Shown here piece after piece: positions 36,341 to 48,472 of a stretch of 64,000 nt of DNA (position 1 is the first letter of the stretch; each line of letters starts with the position of its first letter). This DNA is from Zonotrichia leucophrys gambelii (lineage: Eukaryota > Chordata > Aves > Passeriformes > Passerellidae). The notes under the pieces are model-generated. The model had not been told where the DNA came from and did not search any database. It worked only from the letters and a program-made list of their open reading frames with translations. The position numbers and the translations under genes are program-made. The stretch is from the NCBI RefSeq assembly GCF_028769735.1, contig NC_088173.1, positions 63,086,421-63,150,420 on the forward strand, in the 5' to 3' direction.

Positions 36341-37025
36341 ATTGATTTTGTGGGTTGTTGGAGATTTTTTAACATAGCTTTTCAAACGTCAATATTTCAA
36401 AGACAAAATACACTTCTGAAAAAAAGAGTTCAGGCTATGATCTTGCTTGTTCTATGATTCTTCCACTTCTTAAGGCTATCTATATTTTTTCAGCTAGAAA
36501 ACAGTCTCCCCCTTGTCAAAATATCATAGAGGTTGATGAGTTATGCTTTGATGAATCTTTTGTTTTTAGGGCATTCTTGATGATTATGTAACGAATGAAT
36601 ATTCTAGAGATAGAAGGGTATTCTGATTCAGTCCTTTTAAGAGCATAAAACCCACATTATTCAATTATAATTTTGGGCAATAATTTTTAATCTGAAATGC
36701 TACTGTTCCATATTATTTCACTGTCCTTCACCAGTCTTATTTGAATTATTTTGCAACTGTTCTCTAGATGAAATTCCATGTACTACATTTAATGTCAGAC
36801 AGATTACATGCCTACCCCTTTGTTATCAATTTAGTTACTCATAAAAATTAATCAAGATTGCTTTTAATCCCTGCCTAAACATTTTATGACAGAATACTTT
36901 CTCCAAAGAGTGGATTGCTGTTTTTATTTTTAAAAAAATAGAGAATAATTTGGAAAGTAATATATGCGTTCCTGTGGTTTGGTGGCTTCCTTATCTCCAA
37001 ATCAGAGAGACATGGATTTTATTAT
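36341..37025. other. AT-rich unique DNA
   Basis: No gene or mobile element is recognised. Confidence 0.55.
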
Positions 37026-37790
37026 TAATTATTGAATAAGGAGTTGGCTGGCTGGATGCAGCCAGGGAGTTGTGGTCAATGGCTCCATGACTGGATGGAG
37101 GGCAGTTACAAGTGTTCCTCTGAACACTGTCCTGGCACCATTGCTCTTTAATGTCTTTGTCAGTGACACAGACGTTGACATCAAGTGCACCCTCAGCAAG
37201 TTTGCAGATGACACAAGCTGAGCAGTGCAGTAGATACAAAAGAATGGATATCATCCCCCATTCAGGGGGGCCTGAACAAACTTGAGAAGTGAGTCCATGA
37301 GAATCTCATGAAGTTCAACAAGTGCAAGGTGCTGCACCCCGCTCAGGGCCACTCCAGAAATGAGCAAAGACTCGGAGAAGAGCTAACAGAGAGCAGCCAT
37401 GTGGAAAAGGAGTTGGGAGTTCTTGCAAATGAAGAGTTGGATGTGAGCCAGCAGCGTGTGCTTCCAGCCCAGATAGGGAGCAGCATCCTGGGTTGCATCA
37501 AGGGACAGGTGCCAGCAGGTCAAGGGTGGTGATTCTGTCCCTCTCTCTGTTGTCATGAGATCCCACCTGGAATACTGAAATACCCCCAAATCTGGGGTCC
37601 TCAAGACCGGACATAGACCTGTTAGAGCAGGTCCAGAGGAGAACCACAAACATGATCAGAGGGCTGGAGCAGCTCTCCTATGAATACAGGCAGAGAGAAC
37701 TTGGGTTGTTCAGCCTGGAGAAGACCTCAGAGAGATCTTGTTGTGGCCTCTCAGTACTTAAAGGGGGCTTACAAAAGAGAGAGAACAACT
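37026..37790 (+). mobile_element. CR1 reverse-transcriptase fragment lacking its 3' end
   Basis: About 765 bp of CR1 coding region in plus orientation. It includes the reverse-transcriptase active-site segment: positions 37201-37212 read Phe-Ala-Asp-Asp, the CR1 form of the [F/Y]xDD motif that binds the catalytic metal. The preceding bases give Leu-Ser-Lys, and the frame breaks just after by loss of a base. Downstream the frame at 37308-37532 retains KFNKCKVLH, LGVLANEELDVSQQ and ILGCIKG, all typical of the region after the active site. Then GACCTGTTAGAGCAGGTCCAG and TTCAGCCTGGAGAAGA follow. The CR1 match stops near 37790 before the end of the coding region, so the 3' untranslated end is absent. 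It cannot be active. Confidence 0.92.
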
Positions 37791-40512
37791 GATTTTTGTG
37801 ATGACTTAGGGAATTTCTGACTTTGAATATAAGCAATACTAAAGAAACATCAGAGCTGAATTGATTGGAATACCTACAAAACAAGACAAATATTCTGTGT
37901 CAAAAGAGTCTATTGGTGACAGAGAGTAAAATTCAGTATTCGTTTTACTTTTTTCATCTAAAGTCTGTAGCAGAAAATGATGTTTTGATGTATTCTGGCT
38001 GACATATTACCAAAATCCATCCCTTTTCTCAATTCTGTCAGCCTCCTACTCTCCAATGCAGTACAACATAAGTGTGATGGGCATGAAGAAGAATAAAAAA
38101 AAGAAATATATATATACATGAAAAAGAAAACTTTTTTTCTTCCTCCTATTGAAACCATTTCACCTTCAAGTTCATACATTCTGCCTGTTTATTTGTCTCT
38201 TCCCATGTGCGTCTCTTCCTGATTTTTATGAAATCTTGTTGGGGGTTGAAGGAAGGCAGCTCTGTCATGGCTGAATTTTCTTTTGAAATGTAGAGCTGGT
38301 GACATTGTCAGTAGAATTTCTGATGTTTAGCCATCCTGTGTATAAGACTGCAGCAGTTCTGTTCTCAAGAAAGCATGGCAAATGGGATATTCTTCTATTT
38401 CTCCTGAAGTAGCTTGGTTTAGCAGAGTAGAAATCTGCCACTGCAACCAAATGCCAAGCAACACTTGGCTGTTCTTTGTTAACTCAAAGCTTTTCCCGGA
38501 ATAGCAAGCACAAACAATCCATCCATATTATGCAGGTGTTTTGTGTCCAAAGTCTTGTAATAAAGGCCTTCCAGATTTCAAAGACTACTCCCAAAGTCTG
38601 TAAAATTCTAGTCATCCATATGCTTTTACAGTTAGGAAATGCAGATAGGACACCAGCTCTGCATTTTCTTTCATCCCTCTCCCTAAGAAAAGGGAGCAGA
38701 ACAAAGAGCATAACCAGATCTTTCAGCCCTAGAGTGATTTGCAACCTAAATCAGTAACAGGAACTTTGTGATTATTCACTTCATCGTGGTGTCTACCCAT
38801 GCTGTCTATGTGAACATACATTGAATTCAATTGAGAGAGCTCCCTTGCTGGTTTGATTTCAATTTTAGTTACAGTGAACATCATAACATATTCAGGTTTG
38901 CAGCATTGATTTGACCTTGATTATTTTCTCAAGGTGAAACACTTTGTTTTTTTGTTTGGTTGGTTTTGGTTTTTGGGTTTTAATGCACTAGGTTCCATAC
39001 AGAATTTCTATTGGGAATACTACTCAATGAGCATATCTTCTGAATAATTTATCCTATTTCTACTGTTTTATTATATTTCACTACCCTATAGCAAACTTTT
39101 CCTTATTAAAATAAACAAAGAAACCAAAGCAAAGTAAGCAAACAAACAAAACCACAGATACTTTTACCTTTTTTTTTAACAAAAGTCTAACCCCCAGAAC
39201 TGGCATGATTTATAAATCAGAGTTCTAAAAATTCTAAATTCTAAAAATTCTGTCATAATTCTGATGTCTAGTAAGATGGTTTTCTTTGTATATCTCTACA
39301 GTGCAGAAAAAACGAAAAGGAGATCAGGTTGATCTTGGAAAAGTACTTAAAATATGAAAAGAAAAAATCTGAACAGCAGAAAAACATGAAGGAACTATTA
39401 TACAGGGTTTTCCCAGTTTCATTAACTTGAAATTTATTAGAATCACACAAGATATTCTTGTTTTTCAGTACTTATGAAATCTGTAGTGTTCATTCCTTCC
39501 TTAATGTCAGAATTATGTATGTCAGAAAGAATATTTTCCTGGTGCAAACAGAGTACAAGCATTTATTAATCTGCTAAAATATTGATCTTATTGAGAATCT
39601 GCTTCTTATTAAACTTCAGTTCCATACATATAAAAAATTAAACTATACTTATTAATAATAAATTGTTGTTTATGTTTAAAAAGTACAGAGCTGAATGAAA
39701 TAAAGATGCATTCATAAAAATAAGCATAGGAAACCATTTTCTTAAAACCTTTTAATAAGACGACATGTTCAATGTGATCTTTAATTCTTCCATATCTAAA
39801 TCTGGTTTTATTTTTCCTACCAAACAAAGGCAATCATCCTAATCATGATCACTATAATGTCAAGATTCAATATACTCAGAAGGTGTTTGTCCAGTGGATT
39901 AAGTATTTTTGCATGCCTATATTTCTGACCAAAGGAAAGAAATCACATTTATGGCATTACTAAAAGTAAACCAGCAACCCTCCCTGAAAATACACTTCTG
40001 TGCTTTTGTCTCTGAAGCTTAAAAGCATAAAAAGCTCCCAAAGCCCCACAGATCCAAATTATGCATAGATTCACCTGATAATATATAAATATTGAACCAA
40101 AACTGCTATTGTGGAAAATGATAACATGTCAAAAAGAATCATGTTCCCTGATTATAAGACATAGCTGAGAACCTCTGAGGTAAAAATGATCAAAGAAATA
40201 ATACTGCCTAATAGAGTTGCAGTAACATCAAATACTGAAGACACTAAAATCCTTGCCAAAATATGCACTTGCAAAAAACTTTTAGAAAAGTTAGCCTTGT
40301 AAATGGCAGAATATTAATGCAATATTGCATGTTCCTTTTCAATAGGGTTTCATTTTAAAATATTGCATTTTAAAGGTAGGAGTTTGATTAGTAATTTTTG
40401 AATACCCTTTCCTTTCTGGATTGTCTAATATATGCTATAATTTTCCTAGAGGTTTTTGAGCTATATCTAGATCAAACTCTGGATAAGATGGTCTGTCCTC
40501 AAACCTGACCCT
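37791..40512. other. AT-rich unique DNA, no gene recognised
   Basis: No gene is recognised. The part at 38180-38760 is a little less AT-rich, with overlapping frames of 93 (plus) and 86 (minus) codons that mirror each other and have no motif. A G/T-rich stretch lies at about 38941-38985. Confidence 0.5.
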
Positions 40513-40578
40513 TCTTAGAGCAGCAGGTTGGACTAGAGACCTGCTGAGGTCCCTTCCAACCCAAATTACCCTGTGATC
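40513..40578 (+). mobile_element. short CR1 3' end
   Basis: The tail of a CR1 in plus orientation: CAGCAGGTTGGACTAGAGAC, CTGCTGAGGTCCCTTCCAAC, then CCCTGTGATCA in place of the terminal ATTCTATGATTC. Only about 65 bp are recognisable. The wording differs from the tails at 7630 and 19665, suggesting a different CR1 subfamily. Confidence 0.82.
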
Positions 40579-43500
40579 ATTTTGGTAGAATTTTAGGTTA
40601 GAATTTTACCTATTTTATCTCAGGGACCTAGAAGGTTCCCAGACTCATTTTGCCTTTTCTATGATCACCATAACCTGTCAAAGCAATTACTTGGATCCCT
40701 GTGAATTTCAGACTTGATCTCTTTCCCTGTGCCCTTCACTTCTCCTGCCCTCTGTTTTTCTCCTCCTAGAGTGAGTGATTCAATGCTCAAGAAACAGATA
40801 CTGACGAATTTGCTTTATAAATAACACAGCAAAACTCAACAACAGACGATAAAATAAACGAAATCCCCACATGTGACAGTAATGTAAAGGAAGCTCCTTG
40901 CTGTACAGACCAACAGCTCAGTTTTGTGATAATGTTATACTGGTAGTCTTGTCCTTACCCTCTTGGGCAAACTGCCAAATTCTGCCGTGGTGATAGACAA
41001 TAAAAGTGGCAAAAACTGAAGCTGTTCAACATAATTCTTCTTGCAGCATTCTGTCACTTTGGATGTAAGCACAAGCCTCTACAAGAGGCAGGCTAGAGGG
41101 GCAGGTTGGTTTGTTCTTTTTTTCTTTCATCTTACACAAAGTGATGGGAAAAAAATGAACACAGGCATTACCACATTCTTCTTAAAAAGGATGTGTATAA
41201 AATATGTTCTCAGGCTTTTGATCTTTCTCATGTGGACAGTTTGTACTCATCTAGATTAAATAAATAATAACATAATTCCAAATGCTGTATAAAGGAAAGG
41301 TCTTCTTACCTCTTGAAAACACTTTTTATGTCTCTCTGGATGCTACATTTAAAGATATTAACTACAAACAAGTTATTGAATTAATCTAGGGCTCTTGCAT
41401 TCAGAGTATAAAAAATAAATTACCTGGTATATATTTTTAAGGGGTTTTTCAATAGACTTCATAATATGTTCAGAAATAATTTGACTTCAATGTGTTATAT
41501 ATCAGAATATAATTGTATTTTTAATATATTTGTAACTTGGATTCCCTTCAATAGTACCAGTTGCCTAACTTTCTAATTAAATGTAAATGTGGTTTTAGGG
41601 ATTTTTTCATCTACCAAGCTGGAATGTAATAAGATCTAGCAAGGGCATAGTGTTTTGTAAAAAAATTCTACTTCATTTCCTAATAACAATTATGATAAAA
41701 AAATATCCATTTTTAAGATACACTCTTTTTCATGTTATACTTATCACTAAAATGAACTAAAGAAACTGTGATCACTGTCTCATAAATGTTTATTAGAGTA
41801 TGATTAAACATTACATATGTTTATTAGTTTATTATATGTTAAAAAATATATTTTCACTGTCTGAAATGTTTATTCAAATTGGAATAATCTAGATAAGAAA
41901 AGGCATATACAAACGCTGAACACTATCATTAATTCAACAAATTTTCCTGAAGATTAATATTTGTTCTGCTTAAATATTTGATATTTAATTAATCTCAATT
42001 GAAGTACATAACTCTGAGCAGAAGGGTCTGTAAATGATGGAGTAAGTGGACCTACAATTTTAGGCAGTGATCCATGCAATCTACATCAAATATCTACTTT
42101 ATGATAAGTGGATTCATGCTTAGTGATATTTTTCTTTCCCCTACTGTAGCACTAGTTTACCAGATTAGATGAAATAAAACAAGAGATATATAGTTATTAA
42201 AATTAGTAATTTAATTTATGCAAAGTAAATTTCAAAGACTGAACATGAGATTAGGCAGTTAGGACTATGACCATATAAGTTTATTTTTTTGAGGCTCCAG
42301 AATGGTTCTGACAAAATATTGAAAAATGCTAAGTGCTATATTGTTGTAAGGACTTTCAAATCTTTCTCCTTTCAAACCTAATGGAAAAGAAAAAAAAAGA
42401 AAAAACAGACAAATTTCTTCTCTTCCTCTCCAGATTATTAGTTTCCTCTAGAATCAAAACCCAATTTTCTTAACTGTTCTGAGTGTATGGTTTTCCATAC
42501 TGCTTTACTACCATAGCCAACTCCAAGCATCTTTTGTAACTGTGTTGCACAAATGTGTCATGCATTTAAAGTTCATGAAAAACAGATGCCAAAAATGCTT
42601 CCAAGAGAAATTCAACCTCAATTCACATAGTTAAGCCTGCATGATATCTGCTGCTTGTTTGCTCTCCTTGGTTGTTAGTTTTATGAGAATACCAGTATTA
42701 GAAAGTCCATTTACATCTTTCTAATTTTGATTACAGTGAGACTTCCTGGCTTTGAAACCTGCTTGATTTTCTCTTGAGCAGAAGCTGTTGGGCTTTGATA
42801 ATACATTCTACTCCTAGGAAAGGAAATAAGGGGTAGTATCTTTAAAGGAAATTAGTTCTGCTGCTTAATTGATAGTTATTACAATTACATAACTTAATGG
42901 AAAAAATGTACTGTATCAAGTCTTATATGTTCCAGCTTGGCAGCTTCCTGTGAATGCCACCTGCATATTAATTATGGCACAGTGCTCACCTTGGTTTAAT
43001 ATTCTGCTTCTTTTGCAGAAAATGAAAGAGAGGAACTGAATTTGAGAGCAGTTGTAAGTTATTCAGAACAAAAGTAAGAAACTTGCTCTAGACCTGGCAG
43101 GGCTATATTAACTAATGACAAGAGTGAGAAAACTGTAAAAGAACAGATTAGCAAATCCCTTGTTGCAGACTACTTCATCAAAATCAAGGTAAGTTCTCAG
43201 GCAGTTTTTTCAAGGAGAATTCAAGGAGGGAGAGAAAGAAAGAGAATCAAGATATAGGTAGTAGGTGCATTCAAGCAAGACAGTTTCTGGGGTTTGGGGG
43301 ATTTTTAGCTTTCTCCTTGTGGAAGCATTGTGGCAGCTGATTTGCCTCTGCAGATGTTTAGCAGTCACAAGAAATCACATTATTTTCAAGAAGAGAGAAG
43401 AGAGCTTTCACAGAAGAAGGAATTTAGAGGTGGAGGAAATGTGTTTGTGAACAAAAAGGGTTCAGGAGTCCAAAGGGAAATTAGTTTGAAATCACAAATA

Positions 43501-44170
43501 ACAGTGATGAGATTTCAGACCCTGAAGAAAGCATTCTGAATGTTGCCAAATTCATTCGAAAAAGGTACAGCATCCACACTGGGATTTTTTACCTTAGTAA
43601 TTACAAGCTACTGAAAAAATCCAGGGATACTGTGGCATAGACATTTGAAGTAAAGTGGCACACTGACAGCCTAGTATCCTGTTAAAAAAGGAGACGTAGC
43701 TTTTTAGAAAAGTGTTTCTCTGTGACCTTTCCAACTTTCAACTTTGCAGACACCAGCCTGTGAAAACATGCAGTGCTATTTTTGCATGTATAAGAACTGG
43801 GACTGTAACACTTCTGCTCTCTGACAACCTCATTGCTTCTTTCTTTTACTGAAAATTATCAGTCTTTCAGTAGTTTTCCAATTCAAAATATATTTACTTT
43901 GGAGAATTAGCCTTTGGATCCTAATCTTGAAAATACTTCTGCATATTTTGTTATTTAGAATCTGTGGAGGACTCTAAGGTACCCACAGGTATGTCAAAAA
44001 ATAAATATATATATTTCCATATATGCAAGATGTGAATGTAAATTCCCTTTCTGACAGATGTTTATTTACTAGTGTGCTATCTTTATTTCTACAGGAAATT
44101 TACTTCCTACAATAATCATGTAGAAAAAAATGACACTGCAAATACCACCCTTGCAAAGGCTGGAAGAGGG
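40579..44170. other. AT-rich unique DNA, no gene recognised
   Basis: No gene or mobile element is recognised. A purine-rich stretch near 43218-43250 (GAGAAAGAAAGAGA-like) is unremarkable. Confidence 0.55.
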
Positions 44171-44440
44171 GAAGGGAAGGGAAGGGAAGGGAAGGGAAGG
44201 GAAGGGAAGGGAAGGGAAGGGAAGGGAAGGGAAGGGAAGGGAAGGGAAGGGAAGGGAAGGGAAGGGAAGGGAAGGGAAGGGAAGGGAAGGGAAGGGAAGG
44301 GAAGGGAAGGGAAGGGAAGGGAAGGGAAGGGAAGGGAAGGGAAGGGAAGGGAAGGGAAGGGAAGGGAAGGGAAGGGAAGGGAAGGGAAGGGAAGGGAAGG
44401 GAAGGGAAGGGAAGGGAAGGGAAGGGAAGGGAAGGGAAGG
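44171..44440. repeat. (GAAGG)54 pentanucleotide microsatellite
   Basis: Exactly 54 uninterrupted copies of GAAGG (270 bp), preceded by an imperfect purine lead-in (GGAAGAGGG) from about 44162. No interruption is visible, so the array is probably young and highly length-variable. Every frame on both strands is open because five-base units without a stop make open frames automatically. The frames of 114-176 codons, whose translations repeat GKGRE or PFPSL, are not genes. The strand is pure purine, so it can adopt triplex structures, and GGAA repeats are binding sites for ETS-family factors. Confidence 0.98.
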
Positions 44441-44448
44441 GCACACTT

Positions 44449-44509
44449 CTGTTTTCCCACTGGATTTAATAATGTTTGTCTGTTTTCCCACTGGATTTAA
44501 TAATGTTTG
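44449..44509. repeat. 31-bp tandem duplication beside the pentamer array
   Basis: CTGTTTTCCCACTGGATTTA and the following bases at 44449-44479 are repeated at 44480-44509 with period 31 and essentially no mismatch. This is a recent local duplication immediately downstream of the GAAGG array. Confidence 0.95.
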
Positions 44510-47500
44510 CATAACAATGATAATCACTAAACATGTGATTTTGAAATGTCCTCATCTAAAAATTAATCTGTACTTTTTACATCACTTTTCATTTCAGCTA
44601 GATCTTTTATTTAGTTTCATAAGTCCTGCTTCATGGCATATGGAAAGCTACATAATTTAAAGTTGAACTTTTCCTTCTTTCCTTTCTATTATTTCTTTAG
44701 GAAGAAAGAAATCTCATATAGTCATGTTGTCAAAAAACTTTGATACATATTCTACAGCATTCATGTAGAATAAATGATCCACTTAACACACCAGGCTTCC
44801 AAAGTCTGTAATGGAGCAGATGTGTCAAAGAAAACTTTCAATGTCTCTTTGAGAAAGAGAAGAATATTATAATTATTTTAGCATTTAACATCTGAAACAA
44901 ATCACAAACAAATAAAAAATAGTAAGAGGGAAGACTTTTACACTGTAAGTTGTAGGTATAAAGGAAACTGGTTAAAAATAGTTCTTTGCAGTTGCATTGT
45001 TTTGCTGTTCCTATTCATTACTCTATGTAACTTCTAAATGACAGAATGCACCTGAACTAAATTATGTTTCTCATATTTAAAACTATATTTTTATATTTTT
45101 CCTTTTCAATACAAAGTCTTATATATGTCATAATGTTTTTGTTTCATAAAAATAAATAATATTCTGTATAAGATTTAGGAATGTCTGGGGTCTAACAAAG
45201 TTGGAAATGCTCTATTTTTCAAATAATTATCTTAAGGTGGAAATTCTTATAAAGATGCAAATTATATCAAATAGATCCTTGTTCACTTCTACACAGGGAT
45301 GTGGCAAACAAAACCTGCCTTGTTTCTTTTGTTTTTGTCAGCAAAGCAAATCATTACAGCTTAGAAAATTCTTAAGACATACATAGCTATAGTGATCTAT
45401 GGAGATGAAGGGGAATGATCAGTGTCAAAGAAGAAATGTTTGACCTCATCTTTTGAGATTCTATGCTAGTCCATCTCAGAAAAGAAAATAATGAATGCAT
45501 TCTCTCTAGTCCCTTCAAAATTCATAGCTCCTTTCAGCTCAACAAAAAAGGTTTTATCAGTGCCTTGCCGTACATTTTGTTTTCCTTGAATCTATATATT
45601 GCCTTAAATTTCCGAGCTCATTTTTAAAAATAATTTTTTAAAGATTAAAATCAAATTCTTTTTTATAAGGGATATTGGGACACAGAGCAGGTAGCCACTG
45701 TTCATATTTAGATATCCTTTATAAAAGCAGTATTTGATTTCTTTTTCATTTTTATGTGTTTTATTCTTTAAACATACCTTTCTTTCTCAGGTTGTCATGT
45801 CAAAAGGAACACAGAAATATCTACTTCAGGTTGAGTCAGGTCTCTTTGACTCTGCTCCTGCAGTAACTTTCCAAACACATAAAAAATCTTCACATTGTCA
45901 ATGCTATGCTCCTATTTATGTTCTTACTTTCCAGTGTAGCATCTACCACACTCACAGCTTTCTGTATTTTTGGAGTTCATGGGATGATTAAAATAACCAT
46001 GGACTGATAGTATGCATGCCATTATTAAAAGTCACAGAGAAACCTTAAAGAATCCAGACTATACTTTTTTCCAATTAAATTACCCTACATTGAAAAAAAT
46101 CTCTGTAAACAAGGGTTCTAGATTTTAATCACCACTCTTCTTTTAACCAGGACACTAATAATTCAGTTTTAGCTTTCCTCACTGACCCCAGTTATATACA
46201 TAATGGCTGCCCTTGTACACCAGGAATGGTGTTCTCTGAGCTGCCTGGTGCAACAGAAGTGAATCTTAAAGAATTTCCCCCTAGATATTTTCTTTTTAAA
46301 TTTTATCAGCAGCAGAACATTCATTTTTGCAGTCCTAAGTCCTTTTACAGTTCAGAGTGAAATAAACCCTATTCACTTGCACTTTTTCTCCTGCTGCGCA
46401 TAACCAATCTGGAATTGGGCTAAGAAAAGTGACATCAGATCAGAGGCTGTTATTCACTTTCTTGAGTTTTATCTTCTTCTTTTAATAGTATGAAAAAAAT
46501 AAATCCTTTTCAAAGACATAAGCAGTTACATGACTGCACATATTTTTAATTTTGAGTGATTTACAAAGAATCAGATTCACAGATTGAAAAATACATCCAT
46601 CAGTTCACAGAATGTTGTTCAGACTACTATAGAGAAAGAAAAAATGTTATTTCCTAAGCAAGAAGAATACAGGAGTACTAAACTCTTAAAGTCTTTCCTG
46701 TAAAACTGCAGAACTTACCTGAAATCAAGCACACTAGAAATCATTTGTTTATGTTTCTGGAATTTGGATGATGCGAACTTTGCAAAAAAAAAAACAAACT
46801 TCAACATCTTGTTTTCTAAATTGTTTCCTACCTCATAACTGAAAAGGCAGTGTCAGAAGTATTCTTTAGGAAAAACCCCAACCCACTGGCAGTTTCAGGT
46901 ACGCAGACAGCCTGAGCTGGTAAAGAAAACCTGCAGAAAATTGTTTTTATGTTACTAAGATAAATCAACTTCATATGTACAGTACAAGGAGAAAATAGGG
47001 TAAGAGTTGTTCACTTCCTAAATATTTGACACTCAAGTCTACTCCTATCCACTTATCAATTTCATAACATTGCTGAAGAATATTTTTCAGCTGTTAGTCT
47101 TTTTTCCTTACCATTTTATGCAATTTATCTCTTGTTTTGGGAAGAAAATCTGAAATATCACAGATGCAAAATTCATTTAGGACTAAGAAGGAACAGAAAC
47201 AAACAAGAACATAATTATAATATTTAAGAAGTTTAAAATAAACACAAAATACTCTGCTAACTTTGAGAGTCTCAAAGAGGTTTAAGCTCCATTTCACATA
47301 GCCAGCTGGAGGCTACATTTCCTGGAAGAAATTAAACACCAGGTATAGATTCCATCCCAAATAGCCTGTCTCTTGCTGATAGTTTTATCATGACAGTAAT
47401 TAATTTAAAAGCAATGAGAACTACTCATGTGTGTGAAATTTTGCAGGACTAGATATTCATTGACATCACAGCTGGTAGAAAATGAAACAAGGAAAAATTC

Positions 47501-48075
47501 ACTAAAGTGTTTGCAATAATGATGTCCTTCTTCCTTCAGCTGCCTCTAATGGAAATTAGTATTTTCTTTTCTTATTTGATGAACTATCTTTAGTCTTTTT
47601 GAAAAACATTTTAATGATTAGATGGCAGATGCAACACAGTCTGACAACAAAGTTGTAAAACCAGCGCTTCCTCTCAAAAATGCCTGCTTAGATATACAAA
47701 ATATGAAGTTGAGATAAAAGATTTAACAGTTTTGAAAACCTGCCAGATCTTTCACTGAATAAGGTTAGAAGCAACAGAAAACAAATTAAGACCCACTTGA
47801 AAACTTTTAACATGCCATGAATCTTCTGGAGCATTCACAGTATGATTCACAGCTTTGGATTATGTCTTCCACTAGCCTTATTAACAATTATTATTTTATG
47901 TTCTCACTTCTAAACTCATGTGGGGTTAGCTTCTGATATCCATATGCAAATCAGTCTGAATATTCTATGATACAAAAATATTTTTAGAATAAATATTACT
48001 ACTAAAAATATGTATAGATTAGACATAAGATTTCTATAGATATATTTAAAATATGTGCACATGCAAATCAGAGTC
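44510..48075. other. AT-rich unique DNA, no gene recognised
   Basis: No gene or mobile element is recognised. Open frames stay below 90 codons. Confidence 0.55.
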
Positions 48076-48472
48076 TCATAGAAAGGTTTGGATTGGAAGG
48101 GACCCTAAGACTGTCCAATTCCAACCCACCTCCCATAGGGAAGGGTGCCACCAGTTAGATCAGGCTGCTCATGGCCGCATCCAATCTCAATCTGGTTTCA
48201 AACACCTCCAGGATGAGGATTCCACAAACTTTCTGGACAACCTCTTCCAGTGCCTAATTACTAAGTGTGTAAAAATCAGCCTCCCTCTTTTTATGCCCCC
48301 TTTAAGCACTGGAATATCGCAGTGAGGTCTCCTCAGAGCCTTCTGTTCTCCAGGCAGAACAACCCCAATCCTCTCAGCTTGTTTTCTTGGGAGAGGCACG
48401 ACAGCCCTCTCATCGTCCTCAAGGATGGCCTTCCTCTGGACTTACTCCAACAGGTTTGTGTCTTTCTTGTTG
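48076..48472 (-). mobile_element. CR1 retroposon, 5'-truncated
   Basis: A minus-strand CR1 with 3' terminus at 48076 (TCATAGAAAGGTTTGGATTG). Landmarks going up: GGAAGGGACCCTAAGACTG, CCAATTCCAACCC, CTCTTCCAGTGCCTAATTAC, GTGAGGTCTCCTCAGAGCC, TTCTCCAGGCAGAACAACCC, CCTCTGGACTTACTCCAACA and GTGTCTTTCTTGTTGA. The CR1 match ends there and the next base begins the LTR-like block. Whether CR1 was truncated on insertion or cut by the LTR-like insertion cannot be told, because CR1 does not resume after 49414. Frames are broken. Confidence 0.93.

Noticed and set aside
36440..36460. TTCTATGATTCTT as a CR1 3' tail
   Set aside because: No CR1 body precedes it on the plus strand or follows it on the minus strand.
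44069..44660. Six overlapping open frames of 114-176 codons on both strands
   Set aside because: They are translations of a pentanucleotide repeat with no stop in any frame, so they carry no coding evidence.
48105..48114. TAAGACTG, which resembles TAAGACTG just after the LTR end at 49415, as a possible target duplication
   Set aside because: The upstream copy lies inside CR1 3' sequence that continues uninterrupted to 48472, so it cannot be the LTR's left flank.
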